Source of the DNA: Mya arenaria
Taxonomy: Eukaryota > Mollusca > Bivalvia > Myida > Myidae
Direction of reading: 5' to 3'
DNA length: 64,000 nt
Assembly: GCF_026914265.1 (NCBI RefSeq)
Contig: NC_069124.1
Span: 3,774,213-3,838,212 of the forward strand
Of the stretch, positions 37,755-47,732 are shown piece by piece (position 1 is the stretch's first letter; each line of letters opens with the position of its first letter). The notes under the pieces were generated by a model, which saw only the letters and a program-made list of their open reading frames with translations, searched no databases and was not told the DNA's origin. The translations under genes and the position numbers were made by a program.

Positions 37755-38396
37755 TTACACGGTCACACATTTCCCGTATCTGGAGGGCGGGTAGCTGTGA
37801 GGGTCGAGCTCGTCTGAGGGTTCGCACCTGAGCCCGGGGCCACATGGACACAGTCCTGTGTAGTATTCGGCATCTGGGGAGAACTGGAGGCGGAGGGAGC
37901 ACCAGGGCGCCTCTTCCGTTTTCCAGGGGAGGCAGTAGTGTACCATCCCGTCCCAGTCTGGTGGGACCTGGCGGTCGGACGGTGAGCGGCGTCCCAGAGC
38001 GGGTGTGTAGGAGCAGCACAAGTTGGTGTTGTTACAATGGTTGTTGGTGTTGCAGTGGTAGAAGCTGGTTGGGGTGAACTCCGCCTAAACACAATTTGTT
38101 AAAGTAAATCGTTGGTTAATTCGAGTTTCTACTAGTGACATTCAAATACATAGGGGCTGAAACCTTTTTACATTAACTCTAGAAACTAATTCTCCTTAAC
38201 AGGGCGGAGAAGGCAATAATACGATATCTGGTAAGGTAGTTAAAACGAAATCATATGTTACAGTAATTGAATAATAAATGCGACTTTATTTGCTGTCATA
38301 TATGCGTTACAAAAAAGCGAAGAGAAAAATACAATTTACCTTTAACAAAACAATGACCAAAGATAAATGGAGAATATAAGTAGTGATCCACGCCAT
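37755..38396 (-). CDS. secreted prokineticin/astakine-like cysteine-rich cytokine, copy 1
   Basis: Exon 1 (38396-38340) starts ATG and encodes MAWITTYILHLSLVIVLLK, a clear signal peptide, before a GTAAAT donor. Exon 2 (38084-37755) follows a TTTAG acceptor in phase 0 and begins AEFTPTSFYHC. The product is 128 residues with ten cysteines in the mature part, spaced C, C, CC, C, C, CPC, C, C and ending YGKCVTV. This is the prokineticin/astakine (colipase-fold) pattern, with the diagnostic CC pair and CPCGPGLRC motif. The AVIT N-terminus needed by vertebrate prokineticins is absent, as in invertebrate astakines. Astakines act as extracellular growth factors for blood cells; that role here is inferred. 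A short upstream ATG reading ATG GTC GCC TGA precedes the start. An ATG-trinucleotide microsatellite begins ~130 bp and a satellite ~400 bp 5' of the gene. Family call rests on the cysteine pattern and gene structure. Confidence 0.85.
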
Positions 38397-38524
38397 TTTG
38401 AAAGAATTTCTCAAGAGGTCACATTTACTCTGTTCCTTATCAGGCGACCATAGATTGGAGCTCGATTATGTTATCTCTGTCCGTCGTCCGTCTAAGCAAT
38501 GTCGACTTATTACAGGTAATCATG

Positions 38525-38526
<2 letters not shown>

Positions 38527-38603
<77 letters not shown>

Positions 38604-38608
38604 TTATC

Positions 38609-38703
<95 letters not shown>
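38527..38703. repeat. (ATC)n microsatellite, copy 1
   Basis: About 59 ATC trinucleotides with rare interruptions (TTT near 38602, ACC near 38621). It lies 5' of the astakine-like gene. Confidence 0.98.
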
Positions 38704-38790
38704 TTACTTCCACTATGGCCAGATTCATTCTCATCAAATTACATTATGAATCTCGTATCAGCTTCATCGGAACATTTATTATAATAACAT

Positions 38791-39860
38791 TTAATATCGC
38801 GGATCCGAGACATATAGCGTGGGTGTCGTTAAAATCGCGGATCCGCGACATATAGCGTGGATGCCGTTAATATCGCGGATCCGCGACATATAGCGTGGAT
38901 GCCGTTAATTTCGCGGATCCGCGACATATAGCGTGGATGCCGTTAATTTCGCGGATCCGCGACATATAGCGTGGATGCCGTTAATATCGCGGATCCGCGA
39001 CATATAGCGTGGATGCCGTTAATATCGCGGATCCGAGACATATAGCGTGGATGCCGTTAATTTCGCGGATCCGCGACATATAGCGTGGATGCCGTTAATT
39101 TCGCGGATCCGCGACATATAGCGTGGGTGTCGTTAATATCGCGGATCCGCGACATATAGCGTGGATGTCGTTAATATCGCGGATCCGCGACATATAGCGT
39201 GGATGTCGTTAATATCGCGGATCCGCGACATATAGCGTGGATGTCGTTAATATCGCGGATCCGCGACATATAGCGTGGATGTCGTTAATATCGCGGATCC
39301 GCGACATATAGCGTGGATGTCGTTAATATCGCGGATCCGCGACATATAGCGTGGATGCCGTTAATATCGCGGATCCGCGACATATAGCGTGGATGCCGTT
39401 AATATCGCGGATCCGCGACATATAGCGTGGATGCCGTTAATATCGCGGATCCGCGACATATAGCGTGGGTGCCGTTAATATCGCGGATCCGCGACATATA
39501 GCGTGGGTGCCGTTAATATCGCGGATCCGCGACATATAGCGTGGATGCCGTTAATATCTCGGATCCGCGACATATAGCGTGGATGCCGTCAATTTCGCGG
39601 ATCCGCGACATATAGCGTGGATGCCGTTAATATCGCGGATCCGCGACATATAGCGTGGGTGTCGTTAAAATCGCGGATCCGCGACATATAGCGTGGGTGT
39701 CGTTAAAATCGCGGATCCGCGACATATAGCGTGGGTGTCGTTAAAATCGCGGATCCGCGATATATAGCGTGGATGCCGTTAAAATCGCGGATCTGCGACA
39801 TATAGCGTGTATGCCGTTAACATCATCGCGGATCCGCGACATACAGCGTGGATGTCGTTA
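38791..39860. repeat. 38-bp satellite with built-in palindrome, about 28 copies (copy 1)
   Basis: The unit is TCGCGGATCCGCGA (a 14-bp perfect palindrome), then CATATAGCGTGGATGCCGTTAATA. Variation is concentrated in GGATGCC/GGGTGTC and TTAATA/TTAATT/TTAAAA. A few copies have GATCCGAGA, which breaks the palindrome. Copy number differs from the duplicate array at 46929-47732 (about 21). Confidence 0.97.
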
Positions 39861-40500
39861 GCATTACGAATGTCGTCCATTTTATCCATATCACTTTTTG
39901 TAATTGTTTGCATGAAAATAATTAGAAACGGCTTTGTACATAATTTTCCACTACGTAGCCTATTTAAAACTATATTCATTTATTATTATTACTAGTTCAT
40001 TGTTTTGTTTTGTTTTGTTATATTTGTTTGTTTATCATGTCGTAAAATAGCATCGTGAGTGTTTCGAATGTCCTTAATGTCTCGAAAATTTTCAATATCC
40101 TGATGTTTGTGAATATCGCGTTCAAATCTCGTGTACGTTGACAATAATACGAATGTTTCCAATGTTAATATCGGGAACATTGTAAATGTCGCCAATGTTC
40201 CGAATGTCGCACATTTTGTGAATATCGCTGATGTCTTGAATGTTACGGATGTCGATAATATTGCCAATGTTATGAGTATCGAAAATGCTTTAAATGTCGC
40301 AAATTTTGGAATGTCGTGAATAACGCGAATGTTGTAAATGCCACGAATTTCAAAAATTTAAAATGTTGCAATTATTGTAAAAGTGCAAATGTCTTCATTT
40401 TTTCGAGTGTCGTAAAATTCGTGAATTTCGGGATTGTCGTCAAAGTAGGAAATGTCGTGGGGGTTCCAAATGCCAGAACGTTGCGATTGTCGTGAATGTC
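39861..40500. repeat. degenerate 'GAATGTCG' short-motif array (copy 1)
   Basis: Beyond the 38-bp array, motifs such as GAATGTCG, AATGTTGC and AATATCG recur at about 9-15 bp spacing with strong degeneration, densest from 40040. The motif resembles the GGATGTCGTTA part of the 38-bp unit, so this may be its ancient relic. Open frames here are Asn/Val/Ile-rich artefacts of the motif. Confidence 0.6.
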
Positions 40501-42349
40501 GAAATCGTCTCAAACTTTACTCTCCCGTCCACTCCATTTCGGCCGGTAAAATTACCCTGACCTCCTGTTAAATTCAAATAAATGAATTGAATAAAATTAA
40601 GATTTGCATTGGTCATAACAAACTTAAACTAGAAATCCCATTGACCCTTGTAACAAAACAAAGGGGTATCAGAAACGAGCTCTTGAGATTTCTGATTGTT
40701 GAAAAATTGAAGATTTATTTCCCCGCAAACGATTTTTCCAGAAAAGTAAGGGAGATCATCTGTGACGGATAAAGATATCTAGAAAAACGTTAAGAATAGC
40801 ATACACATTGTTTTTGGACTCGATTATTTGGCGTAATACGGTTCTCCTTGTGTTGAGACATTCTTAAAAATCAAAGCGCTTTAAGCGTTGAACGGCTGTC
40901 GGCCTGCTACTGTTTAAGAGAGTGTAGTGCCGAATGAATCGGAAAGTATTGAAGATATCTCAGTTTGCCTCAGTAATTTCAGGTCCGAGCCTTGAGCAAG
41001 ATGCATATCAACGGTAAGTTGTTTGAGTCATACGCCGAGGTCTCCGTTTCCTTCGGTTTGGTTCTGACAAAACGATCGGCCATTCATTGAATTATTAAAA
41101 ATATTAAAGTAATATAAAAAGACGTAAACAACAACCCACAGCAAACTTTTAAATGAGCTCATACCAAAACATAAAAAAAACTCTTCAAAATATTTTCATT
41201 TGAGTTTGTGTATGTATTTAGTCAGATTTGTCAACTTGGTCAGCAGTTTCCCTCTATTTCTAAATTGTCTGCTATCTGGTCAGCCTGTTCGTAAGAGTGT
41301 CGAAACCGACGACCCAGATTCTATCTTTATCCGATCGTATTGTTACTAGATAACGGCTTTTTTTTTCATTTAAAATGTTAATTTTGAAACTATTTGCGTT
41401 TTCTGCTTTCATATTGCGTTTTGCTACATGACGATTAAAAAAGGGCGATTTCTTTGATTTTAATTGCGTAATTACTCAAACTTATTTGCACTGTTTTAAC
41501 CGCACATCATTTTATGAACAATCATTACAAAGTTACATTAACAGCTTCTTATTCATAACGCATCTCCGTATTTATTAGAGCAAATAAGTAAAGCAAATGC
41601 GGTTGTTGACCACATCAGTTCTAACATCGCTGGGGTTGATACGCCCGTGCGCGCATTAATTCGTTGGATATCAAAATGTTACGTCGATCTACGATGGTAG
41701 TTTCCGATTAATGGTTTTAAAATGTGAATGCCTGACAGCCTACAGCCTAGAAACGTGTATGCTTGTCGAGTTAATGTGCTGACCAGTTAGCTGACGATAT
41801 GGAAATAGTGGGATACTGCTGACCAAGTGCTGACCATATAGATAAAGAAGGAAATTCTTTTATGTGAAATGAACGTAGTGTGAAGAGTTATTTTATGGTT
41901 CATTATGTACTACATGTATTAGTTTGTCAAATATTACTTTTATGATGATAATTTATTTATATTCTAGTTGACATTTAAGAAGAGCGTATAATTGCAAGCC
42001 ACAGTCAACTAGCTTACTTCCCCCAAGCTCGATCATTATAGTCTAAACAAATGTTCTCAAGGACTTAAGACCTGTTCGTTAAATATTTTGATGCCTACAA
42101 TAAATGATGCAGCACATGGCGTTTCGCTACCTTTTAAGGGATAAAACCAGATCTGTATTGAAAAATAGCACTTAAACATTGCGATACTCCAATGATGATT
42201 TATTATATTGATATTATTTACATTCTTCTGGGGGTTTTGTTTTGAATTATCTTAGTAAAATTCGTATGCAGCCAATATTCCGGGAAATTAAATATTTTCC
42301 TTAAGTGTTTTTTTTTTTTATCTTCGACGGGTTAACATTATAAGTTACG
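40501..42349. other. spacer within duplication copy 1, nothing recognised
   Basis: AT-rich DNA with no supportable gene. It includes a small repeated block around GCTGACCAGTTAGCTGAC and TGCTGACCAAGTGCTGACC at about 41778-41838. Confidence 0.35.
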
Positions 42350-42661
42350 ATGTTAGAAGGTAACGCGATATGGGATATGCGGGGTGCAGAAAGCTCGCTT
42401 TCTTCCGATATGGTTTCCTTTTCCCCGTTTGTTCCATACCGCGTCACCTATTATCCCCGTAACGTAAATATCACATCGACAACCTGTTTACATTGGTCAA
42501 TTTATGAAAATTGTTCATTTATACATCGGAATAGGAAAATAGACGCCATTTGGGTACGATTCAAAGATGTGACCAAATATGAAAAAAAATATGGGGTCAC
42601 TGCGTTACCAGTGCTGAACCAATGGCGTTGCATCATTCATTACGAAGGCGTCATATACTGA
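42350..42661 (+). CDS. hypothetical 103-residue open frame (doubtful), copy 1
   Basis: An ATG-started frame with no recognised domain, containing YRVTYYPRNVNITSTTC. It is open and encodes the same peptide in duplication copy 2 (50216-50527), where the only base change I see is synonymous (CGC to CGG). The copies are so similar that this is weak support. It lies convergent with, and just 3' of, the minus-strand B-box gene and could simply be part of that gene's 3' region. Probably not a gene. Confidence 0.2.
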   Translation: MLEGNAIWDMRGAESSLSSDMVSFSPFVPYRVTYYPRNVNITSTTCLHWSIYENCSFIHRNRKIDAIWVRFKDVTKYEKKYGVTALPVLNQWRCIIHYEGVIY

Positions 42662-42687
42662 ACACAGATACAACCTTATACTAGAGC

Positions 42688-42693
42688 TTTATT
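42688..42693 (-). terminator. polyadenylation signal of minus-strand B-box gene, copy 1
   Basis: AATAAA on the minus strand 140 bp past the stop codon; the same signal is at 50554-50559 in copy 2. Confidence 0.5.
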
Positions 42694-42832
42694 CATTAAC
42701 TTACGACGTGTTGTTCAAAAGCGTCTAACCTATGTAAGAAATCAAGACTGAACTTTGTCCAAGGGAAACTACCCCCATTCACTATTCCAAAACCTTCTAA
42801 AATGATGGCGTCCCTTGCAGAGGATTTGACCG

Positions 42833-43501
42833 TCATTTCTGTGAATACTGTCTACTATATGTTCGCCTAGGGGACGGGCTTGACGTTTTTTGTACATCGG
42901 GGTGTTTTCGGGATGCGAGCAGGTGAACGTGGAAGTCGCCAAAAGGGCGATCTTTGCTGCCCAAAACGTCCTGCAGATGTTTAGAGAGGACGAATCGCAC
43001 ATGGGGCGTGTCATCTCCACTTCCGCCTCGTGAAAGCCGCCCCTCTGAATCAATTTGGCCGTCACCTTCTCTCAGACGCTCTGTAAGTCCCTCTAACCTT
43101 TGCTTGGTCCTCTTCGCGACCTTCAGTCTGTCATTCAATTGCCGCTGCATCTCTTGGCGACTTGCGGCCTTCATTTCGTCAAGTTTCCCTTGCAGGCGCT
43201 GGAGCACAGTACTCATCTGGGTTTCAAGACGCTCACGTTCCTGTTCTGCACGGAGGAACATCCCCTCCCTGGCTGCCTCTGCTGCTGACACTCGTTCTTT
43301 CATAACGATCAATTCACACGCCAGACGTCCATACCGTGACCCCATGCGTTTGACGTCGTGAACGTCGATAATATCACAAGTTTTGTGACCATCGAGATAG
43401 CACTGTACACACAGGAGAGCCTGGTGGTCGCGACAAAGTACTTGTGACGTCACATCCGGATGGATAAGGCATGTTGGTTGGCCTTTATCTAACTGAGACA
43501 T
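42833..43501 (-). CDS. B-box zinc finger / coiled-coil protein (RING-less TRIM-like), copy 1
   Basis: The start is the ATG at 43501. A GTATTTCAG acceptor sits 11 bases before it, suggesting an intron in the 5' UTR. The product is 222 residues. Residues ~10-52 form a B-box-like zinc module with CLIHPD, LCRDHQALLCVQC, H and C ligands in order. Residues ~70-150 are charged and heptad-like (AAREGMFLRAEQERERLE, then RLQGKLDEM), predicting a coiled coil for self-association. The C-terminus is basic and Ser/Pro-rich (SSPSPRRTYSRQ). There is no RING, NHL or SPRY domain, so this is not a complete TRIM ligase. It is paralogous to, and divergently transcribed from, the gene starting at 44360, with an 858-bp shared promoter region. 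Bivalves have large families of such proteins, often immune-linked; function here is inferred. Confidence 0.82.
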   Translation of the reverse strand: MSQLDKGQPTCLIHPDVTSQVLCRDHQALLCVQCYLDGHKTCDIIDVHDVKRMGSRYGRLACELIVMKERVSAAEAAREGMFLRAEQERERLETQMSTVLQRLQGKLDEMKAASRQEMQRQLNDRLKVAKRTKQRLEGLTERLREGDGQIDSEGRLSRGGSGDDTPHVRFVLSKHLQDVLGSKDRPFGDFHVHLLASRKHPDVQKTSSPSPRRTYSRQYSQK

Positions 43502-44359
43502 CACAGTTCTTTCTGAAATACACGTCGTACTCACTTAATTATATTAACACAGTTTATAATTGCAATTACTAGTACGACATCTCTGGATGATGCATAAAAA
43601 CATCGTTTTATTTCAAACGTAGCGGGTTATTTTGCTCTTTTTTACTTTACAAGTACATGTAGACAAAATCGCGTAAATACCTGTAGTTCTGATATATTAT
43701 TTTATCCAGAAAGTCTTTAGCTTGCACATTTATATGAACGCAACTATCTCAATCAATGTGTGCATAATCCAAATATTACAAGTTAGTACACTCATGATGA
43801 TTGAATCATTAATTGTCTCCATTATTATCTCAAAATCTTCATTGAAGAGCTCAATGCAATATTTAATTGACATGTTGCCACTTCATCAGAGTCAACGCAA
43901 CGCCAAATTAGAGGATTGAGTGTAGGGGTAAGTTCCATCTGTTAATAAAAGGACAGTTTTGTTATTCGTCGAGTATTAACACAATTGTGTGTTTTGTCTA
44001 TATTTCTTGTATATTAGATCTTTAATTCCGGTGTGTATGGTCTTATATTATAACAAAGCTATAAAAATTACCACTTTTTCGACGTTGTTCAATTGGAATT
44101 AAATGATGAATTTCTTTCTTTGATTTCATAGAATCTGTATGAATTCGATTTACTTTACAAAAAATTACTAGGACTAGACAAAATTAGAAAACAGTAAGTC
44201 AAAAAGTGTTTTATATATGTTCCTTTCTAAGAGTAAATATCCTAATACTATCAAATCGTATGTATATTTTGAAAGTTCCTTGTTCGTTTTTGCTATTTCC
44301 TTTCTTTCACTTAGCACACTCTTTTGGTATACATGTATTTTAGGTAAGCGGCACAGATC
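43502..44359. promoter_or_regulatory. shared region between divergent B-box genes (copy 1)
   Basis: These 858 bp separate the two start codons. They must hold both promoters and, judging by splice-acceptor-like TTTCAG (minus, 11 bp before ATG) and TATTTTAG (plus, 16 bp before ATG), a 5' UTR intron for each gene. No individual factor site is claimed. Confidence 0.5.
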
Positions 44360-45058
44360 ATGTCTGAAAGAGCGAGCATGCGGCCACAATGCGAGGGTTC
44401 GGAGGCGCACAAACCTGACGACGCTCATGCGCTATGCAACTCGCACGGCACCTTCCTGTGCATCCAGTGTCTTATCGAGAAGCGCCATCTAGAGGAGGGC
44501 ACGTGCTCTGTGGTCGATCTCCGGAAGTTGACTTCGCGGTTGGACCGCGCACGCATACAGCGTCTCGTCCTCACCCAGATGGCCACACGGCGGCTCGCGC
44601 AGAAGGAGGATGCGGAACAACGCCTAGAAAAGGAAGGTGGGAACGTTGAGCTCGCCATGGAGACAGCTCTCGAGCGCCTGAAAGAGAAACTGACCTTAAT
44701 GAAGGATCAGAGCGTTGCTGCCATGGCCGGCGACATCGAACGCCGTCTAGCAATGCCAGAAGTCCGTAAGGAGAGAGACGCGCTTGGAAAACTGAAATCT
44801 ACATTGCAGGCGAGTATTGACGCCCTACTTGTAGCCGACAAAACCGGGGCTGATATTTCCGGGAAGGACCTCCAGAAATACAGGGATCAGGAAAAGCAGG
44901 CGGCATTAACATTGAGGCATTTGAAGAAAGACTTTTCGGGAGATATAGTGGCAAGGTTTGACCTGTCACCAAGTATCAGTGAAATATTGTCAGGTCGAAT
45001 AATGACGCTGGGAAAAGCTGCTTTTGATTCTTCGCACAAGACTATACGGCACCCATAG
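44360..45058 (+). CDS. B-box zinc finger / coiled-coil protein (RING-less TRIM-like), paralogue 2, copy 1
   Basis: ATG at 44360, sixteen bases after a TATTTTAG acceptor-like site, so a 5' UTR intron is likely. The product is 232 residues. A B-box-like module at ~10-52 has C at PQCEG, H, LCNSHGTFLCIQC, H and C ligands, and is followed by VVDLRKLTSRL as in its divergent neighbour (IIDVHDVKRM). Residues ~70-190 form a long charged helical region (RLAQKEDAEQRLEKEGG, then LERLKEKLTLMKDQ), a predicted coiled coil. The C-terminal ~40 residues (DIVARFDLSPSISEILSG) resemble the tail of the neighbour, PHVRFVLSKHLQDVLGS, supporting common descent. No RING or SPRY was found. Base-for-base it appears identical to the copy at 52172. 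A possible AATAAA lies at 45450-45455. Confidence 0.82.
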   Translation: MSERASMRPQCEGSEAHKPDDAHALCNSHGTFLCIQCLIEKRHLEEGTCSVVDLRKLTSRLDRARIQRLVLTQMATRRLAQKEDAEQRLEKEGGNVELAMETALERLKEKLTLMKDQSVAAMAGDIERRLAMPEVRKERDALGKLKSTLQASIDALLVADKTGADISGKDLQKYRDQEKQAALTLRHLKKDFSGDIVARFDLSPSISEILSGRIMTLGKAAFDSSHKTIRHP

Positions 45059-45327
45059 CAACCGGAGTGACAACACACACAAAGTCGTTTATTTGGTACG
45101 TGAAATCAAAGTGGACACACTATTTTAAGATCAGGTTTAATATTAAATGTTGTATATGTCATTTAGAACCATAGTGTGATAGTTGCAGAAACTTTGTATG
45201 AAAGTGTTTCCATTTAATTTAATAGATATGAATTCAATCGCTTTTTCGTCTTGATTTAAAGACAACGTTCATAGTTAAGCGTAGTTTTAAAGTTTAAACA
45301 TATGTTTATGCTAACATATGGCAGACG

Positions 45328-45514
45328 GACGGACGGACGGACTCCCATATATCGACCTTTGTAAGGTACTTTACCATCACTCCCATTATAAAAATATACC
45401 CACTAAAGCCCTGCTAACCCTAACTAACCCTACCCAACAAGGGCTACCCAATAAATTTGATCTTCTATAAGTAATGAAGGTATAAGTACCCAATATATAC
45501 CCATTCGTGTGTGC

Positions 45515-45550
<36 letters not shown>

Positions 45551-45552
45551 TG
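45328..45552. repeat. tetranucleotide microsatellites near the duplication junction (copy 1)
   Basis: A short GGAC run at about 45328-45342 and an ACAG/GACA run at about 45515-45552. The second lies within 80 bp of the duplication breakpoint. Confidence 0.9.
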
Positions 45553-45875
45553 GCAAGTAGATAAAAGAACGCGAGGCACATACTGATAAACTGACAGATG
45601 TGCAGATGACAGAGCGAGAGTACAGATGACAGAGTATCACTTTAAGCGATAAACAACTATATGTTATAAACCTTATGTTATATTTAACATAAAAACGTAT
45701 TCAAATGTAGCATTGTTTGGAACTAGTAGTTTAATAAGCCAACTTTGGTTTCTTTTCCTATTTGGTGGCAGCGCACATACAGTCTAAAGACATTGTTTTT
45801 GTCAAGATTCATATTTATTCTGATACCCGTCTTACACTTTCAACATGATGGTCGGGACATTTTGGTTGTTACATG

Positions 45876-46518
45876 TTACACGGTCACACATTTCCCGTAT
45901 CTGGAGGGCGGGTAGCTGTGAGGGTCGAGCTCGTCTGAGGGTTCGCACCTGAGCCCGGGGCCACATGGACACAGTCCTATGTAGTGTTCGGCATCTGGGG
46001 AGAACTGGAGGTGGAGGGAGCACGAGGGCGCCTCTTCCGTTTTCCAGGGGAGGCAGTAGTGTACCATCCAGTCCCAGTCTGGTGGGACCTGGCGGTCGGA
46101 CGGTGAGCGGCGTCCCAGAGCGATTGTGTAGGAGCAGCACAAGTTGGTGTTGTTACAATGGTTGTTGGTGTTGCAGTGGTAGAAGCTGGTTGGGGTGAAC
46201 TCCGCCTAAACACAATTTGTTAAAGTAAATCGTTGGTTAATTCGAGTTTCTACTAGTGACATTCAAATACATAGGGGCTGAAACCTTTTTACATTAACTC
46301 TAGAAACTAATTCTCCTTAACACGGCGGAGAAGGCAATAATACGATATCTGGTAAGGTAGTTAAAACGAAATCATATGTTACAGTAATTGAATAATAAAT
46401 GCGACTTTATTTGCTGTCATATATGCGTTACAAAAAAAGCGAAGAGAAAAATACAATTTACCTTTAACAAAACAATGACCAAAGATAAATGGAGAATATA
46501 AGTAGTGATCCACGCCAT
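45876..46518 (-). CDS. secreted prokineticin/astakine-like cysteine-rich cytokine, copy 2
   Basis: Exon 1 runs 46518-46462 (identical signal peptide) and exon 2 runs 46205-45876, same phase and splice sites as copy 1. The protein is 128 residues, and all ten cysteines and the CPCGPGLRC motif are kept. Relative to copy 1, six residues differ, all in exon 2: Pro to Ile after CCSYT, Gly to Trp in PPDWD-x-MVHYC, Trp to Ser just before the sixth cysteine, Arg to His in CSL-x-LQF, and Tyr to His and Thr to Ile in the stretch before LCPCG. They result from seven base changes, none silent, while exon 1 is unchanged. The open frame and splice sites are intact, so this is a plausible second functional cytokine, not an obvious pseudogene. 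Altered receptor preference is speculation. Confidence 0.83.
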
Positions 46519-46647
46519 TTTGAAAGAATTTCTCAAGAGGTCACATTTACTCTGTTCCTTATCAGGCGACCATAGATTGGAGCTCGATTATGTTATCTCT
46601 GTCCGTCGTCCGTCTAAGCAATGTCGACTTATTACAGGTAATCATGG

Positions 46648-46840
<193 letters not shown>

Positions 46841-46928
46841 TTACTTCCACTATGGCCAGATTCATTCTCATCAAATTACATTATGAATCTCGTATCAGCT
46901 TCATCGGAACATTTATTATAATAACATT

Positions 46929-47732
46929 TAATATCGCGGATCCGAGACATATAGCGTGTTTGTCGTTCATATCACGGATCCGCGACATATAGCGTGAATG
47001 TCGTTAATATCGCGGATCCGAGACATATAGCGTGAATGTCGTTAATTTCGCGGATCCGAGACATATAGCGTGAATGTCGTTAATATCGCGGATCCGAGAC
47101 ATATAGCGTGTATGCCGTTTATATCGCGGATCCGCGACATAAAGCGTGTATGCCGTTAATTTCGCGGATCCACGACATATAGCTTGAATGTCGTTAATAT
47201 CGCGGATCCGCGACATATATAGCGTGGATGCCGTTAATTTCGCGGATCCGCGACATATAGCGTGGGTGTCGTTTATATCGCGGATCCGCGACATATAGCG
47301 TGGAAGTCGTTAATATCGCGGATCCGCGACATATAGCGTGGATGCCGTTAATTTCGCGGATCCGCGACATATAGCGTGGATGTCGTTAATATCGCGGATC
47401 CGCGACATATAGCGTGGGTGTCGTTAAAATCGCGGATCCGCGACATATAGCGTGGGTGCCGTTAAAATCGCGGATCTGCGACATATAGCGTGGGTGCCGT
47501 TAAAATTGCGGATCCGCGACATATAGCGTGGATGTCGTTAATATCGCGGATCCGCGACATATAGCGTGGGTGTCGTTAAAATCGCGGATCCGCGACATAT
47601 AGCGTGGGTGTCGTTAAAATCGCGGATCCGCGACATATAGCGTGGATGCCGTTAAAATCGCGGATCTGCGACATATAGCGTGTATGCCGTTAACATCATC
47701 GCGGATCCGCGACATACAGCGTGGATGTCGTT
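46929..47732. repeat. 38-bp satellite with built-in palindrome, about 21 copies (copy 2)
   Basis: Same unit as the array at 38791-39860. Here the first copies are more variable (GATCCGAGA, CGTGAATGTCG, one inserted TATA near 47218), while the last few units match copy 1 in order, including the ATCATCGCGG end unit. Confidence 0.97.

Larger units (their letters stand above)
37510..45620. repeat. tandem segmental duplication, copy 1 (8.1 kb)
   Basis: From AGAGTATCACTTTAAGCG at 37510 to AGAGCGAGAG at 45620 the sequence is repeated in direct orientation at 45631-53428. Single-copy parts are almost identical (few substitutions per kb by eye). The length difference comes mainly from satellite copy number and a 54-bp deletion. 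Ten bases, TACAGATGAC, sit at the junction and resemble TGCAGATGAC just upstream. Confidence 0.97.

Noticed and set aside
37763-38092. Alternative 109-codon Thr/Pro-rich frame in the astakine-like exon
   Set aside because: The cysteine-rich frame in the same exon joins a signal-peptide exon in phase and matches a known cysteine pattern; the other frame is a shadow.
38383-38784. Open frames with long Ile, His, Ser, Asp or Met runs, also at 46505-46921
   Set aside because: They are translations of the ATC microsatellite in different frames, not proteins.
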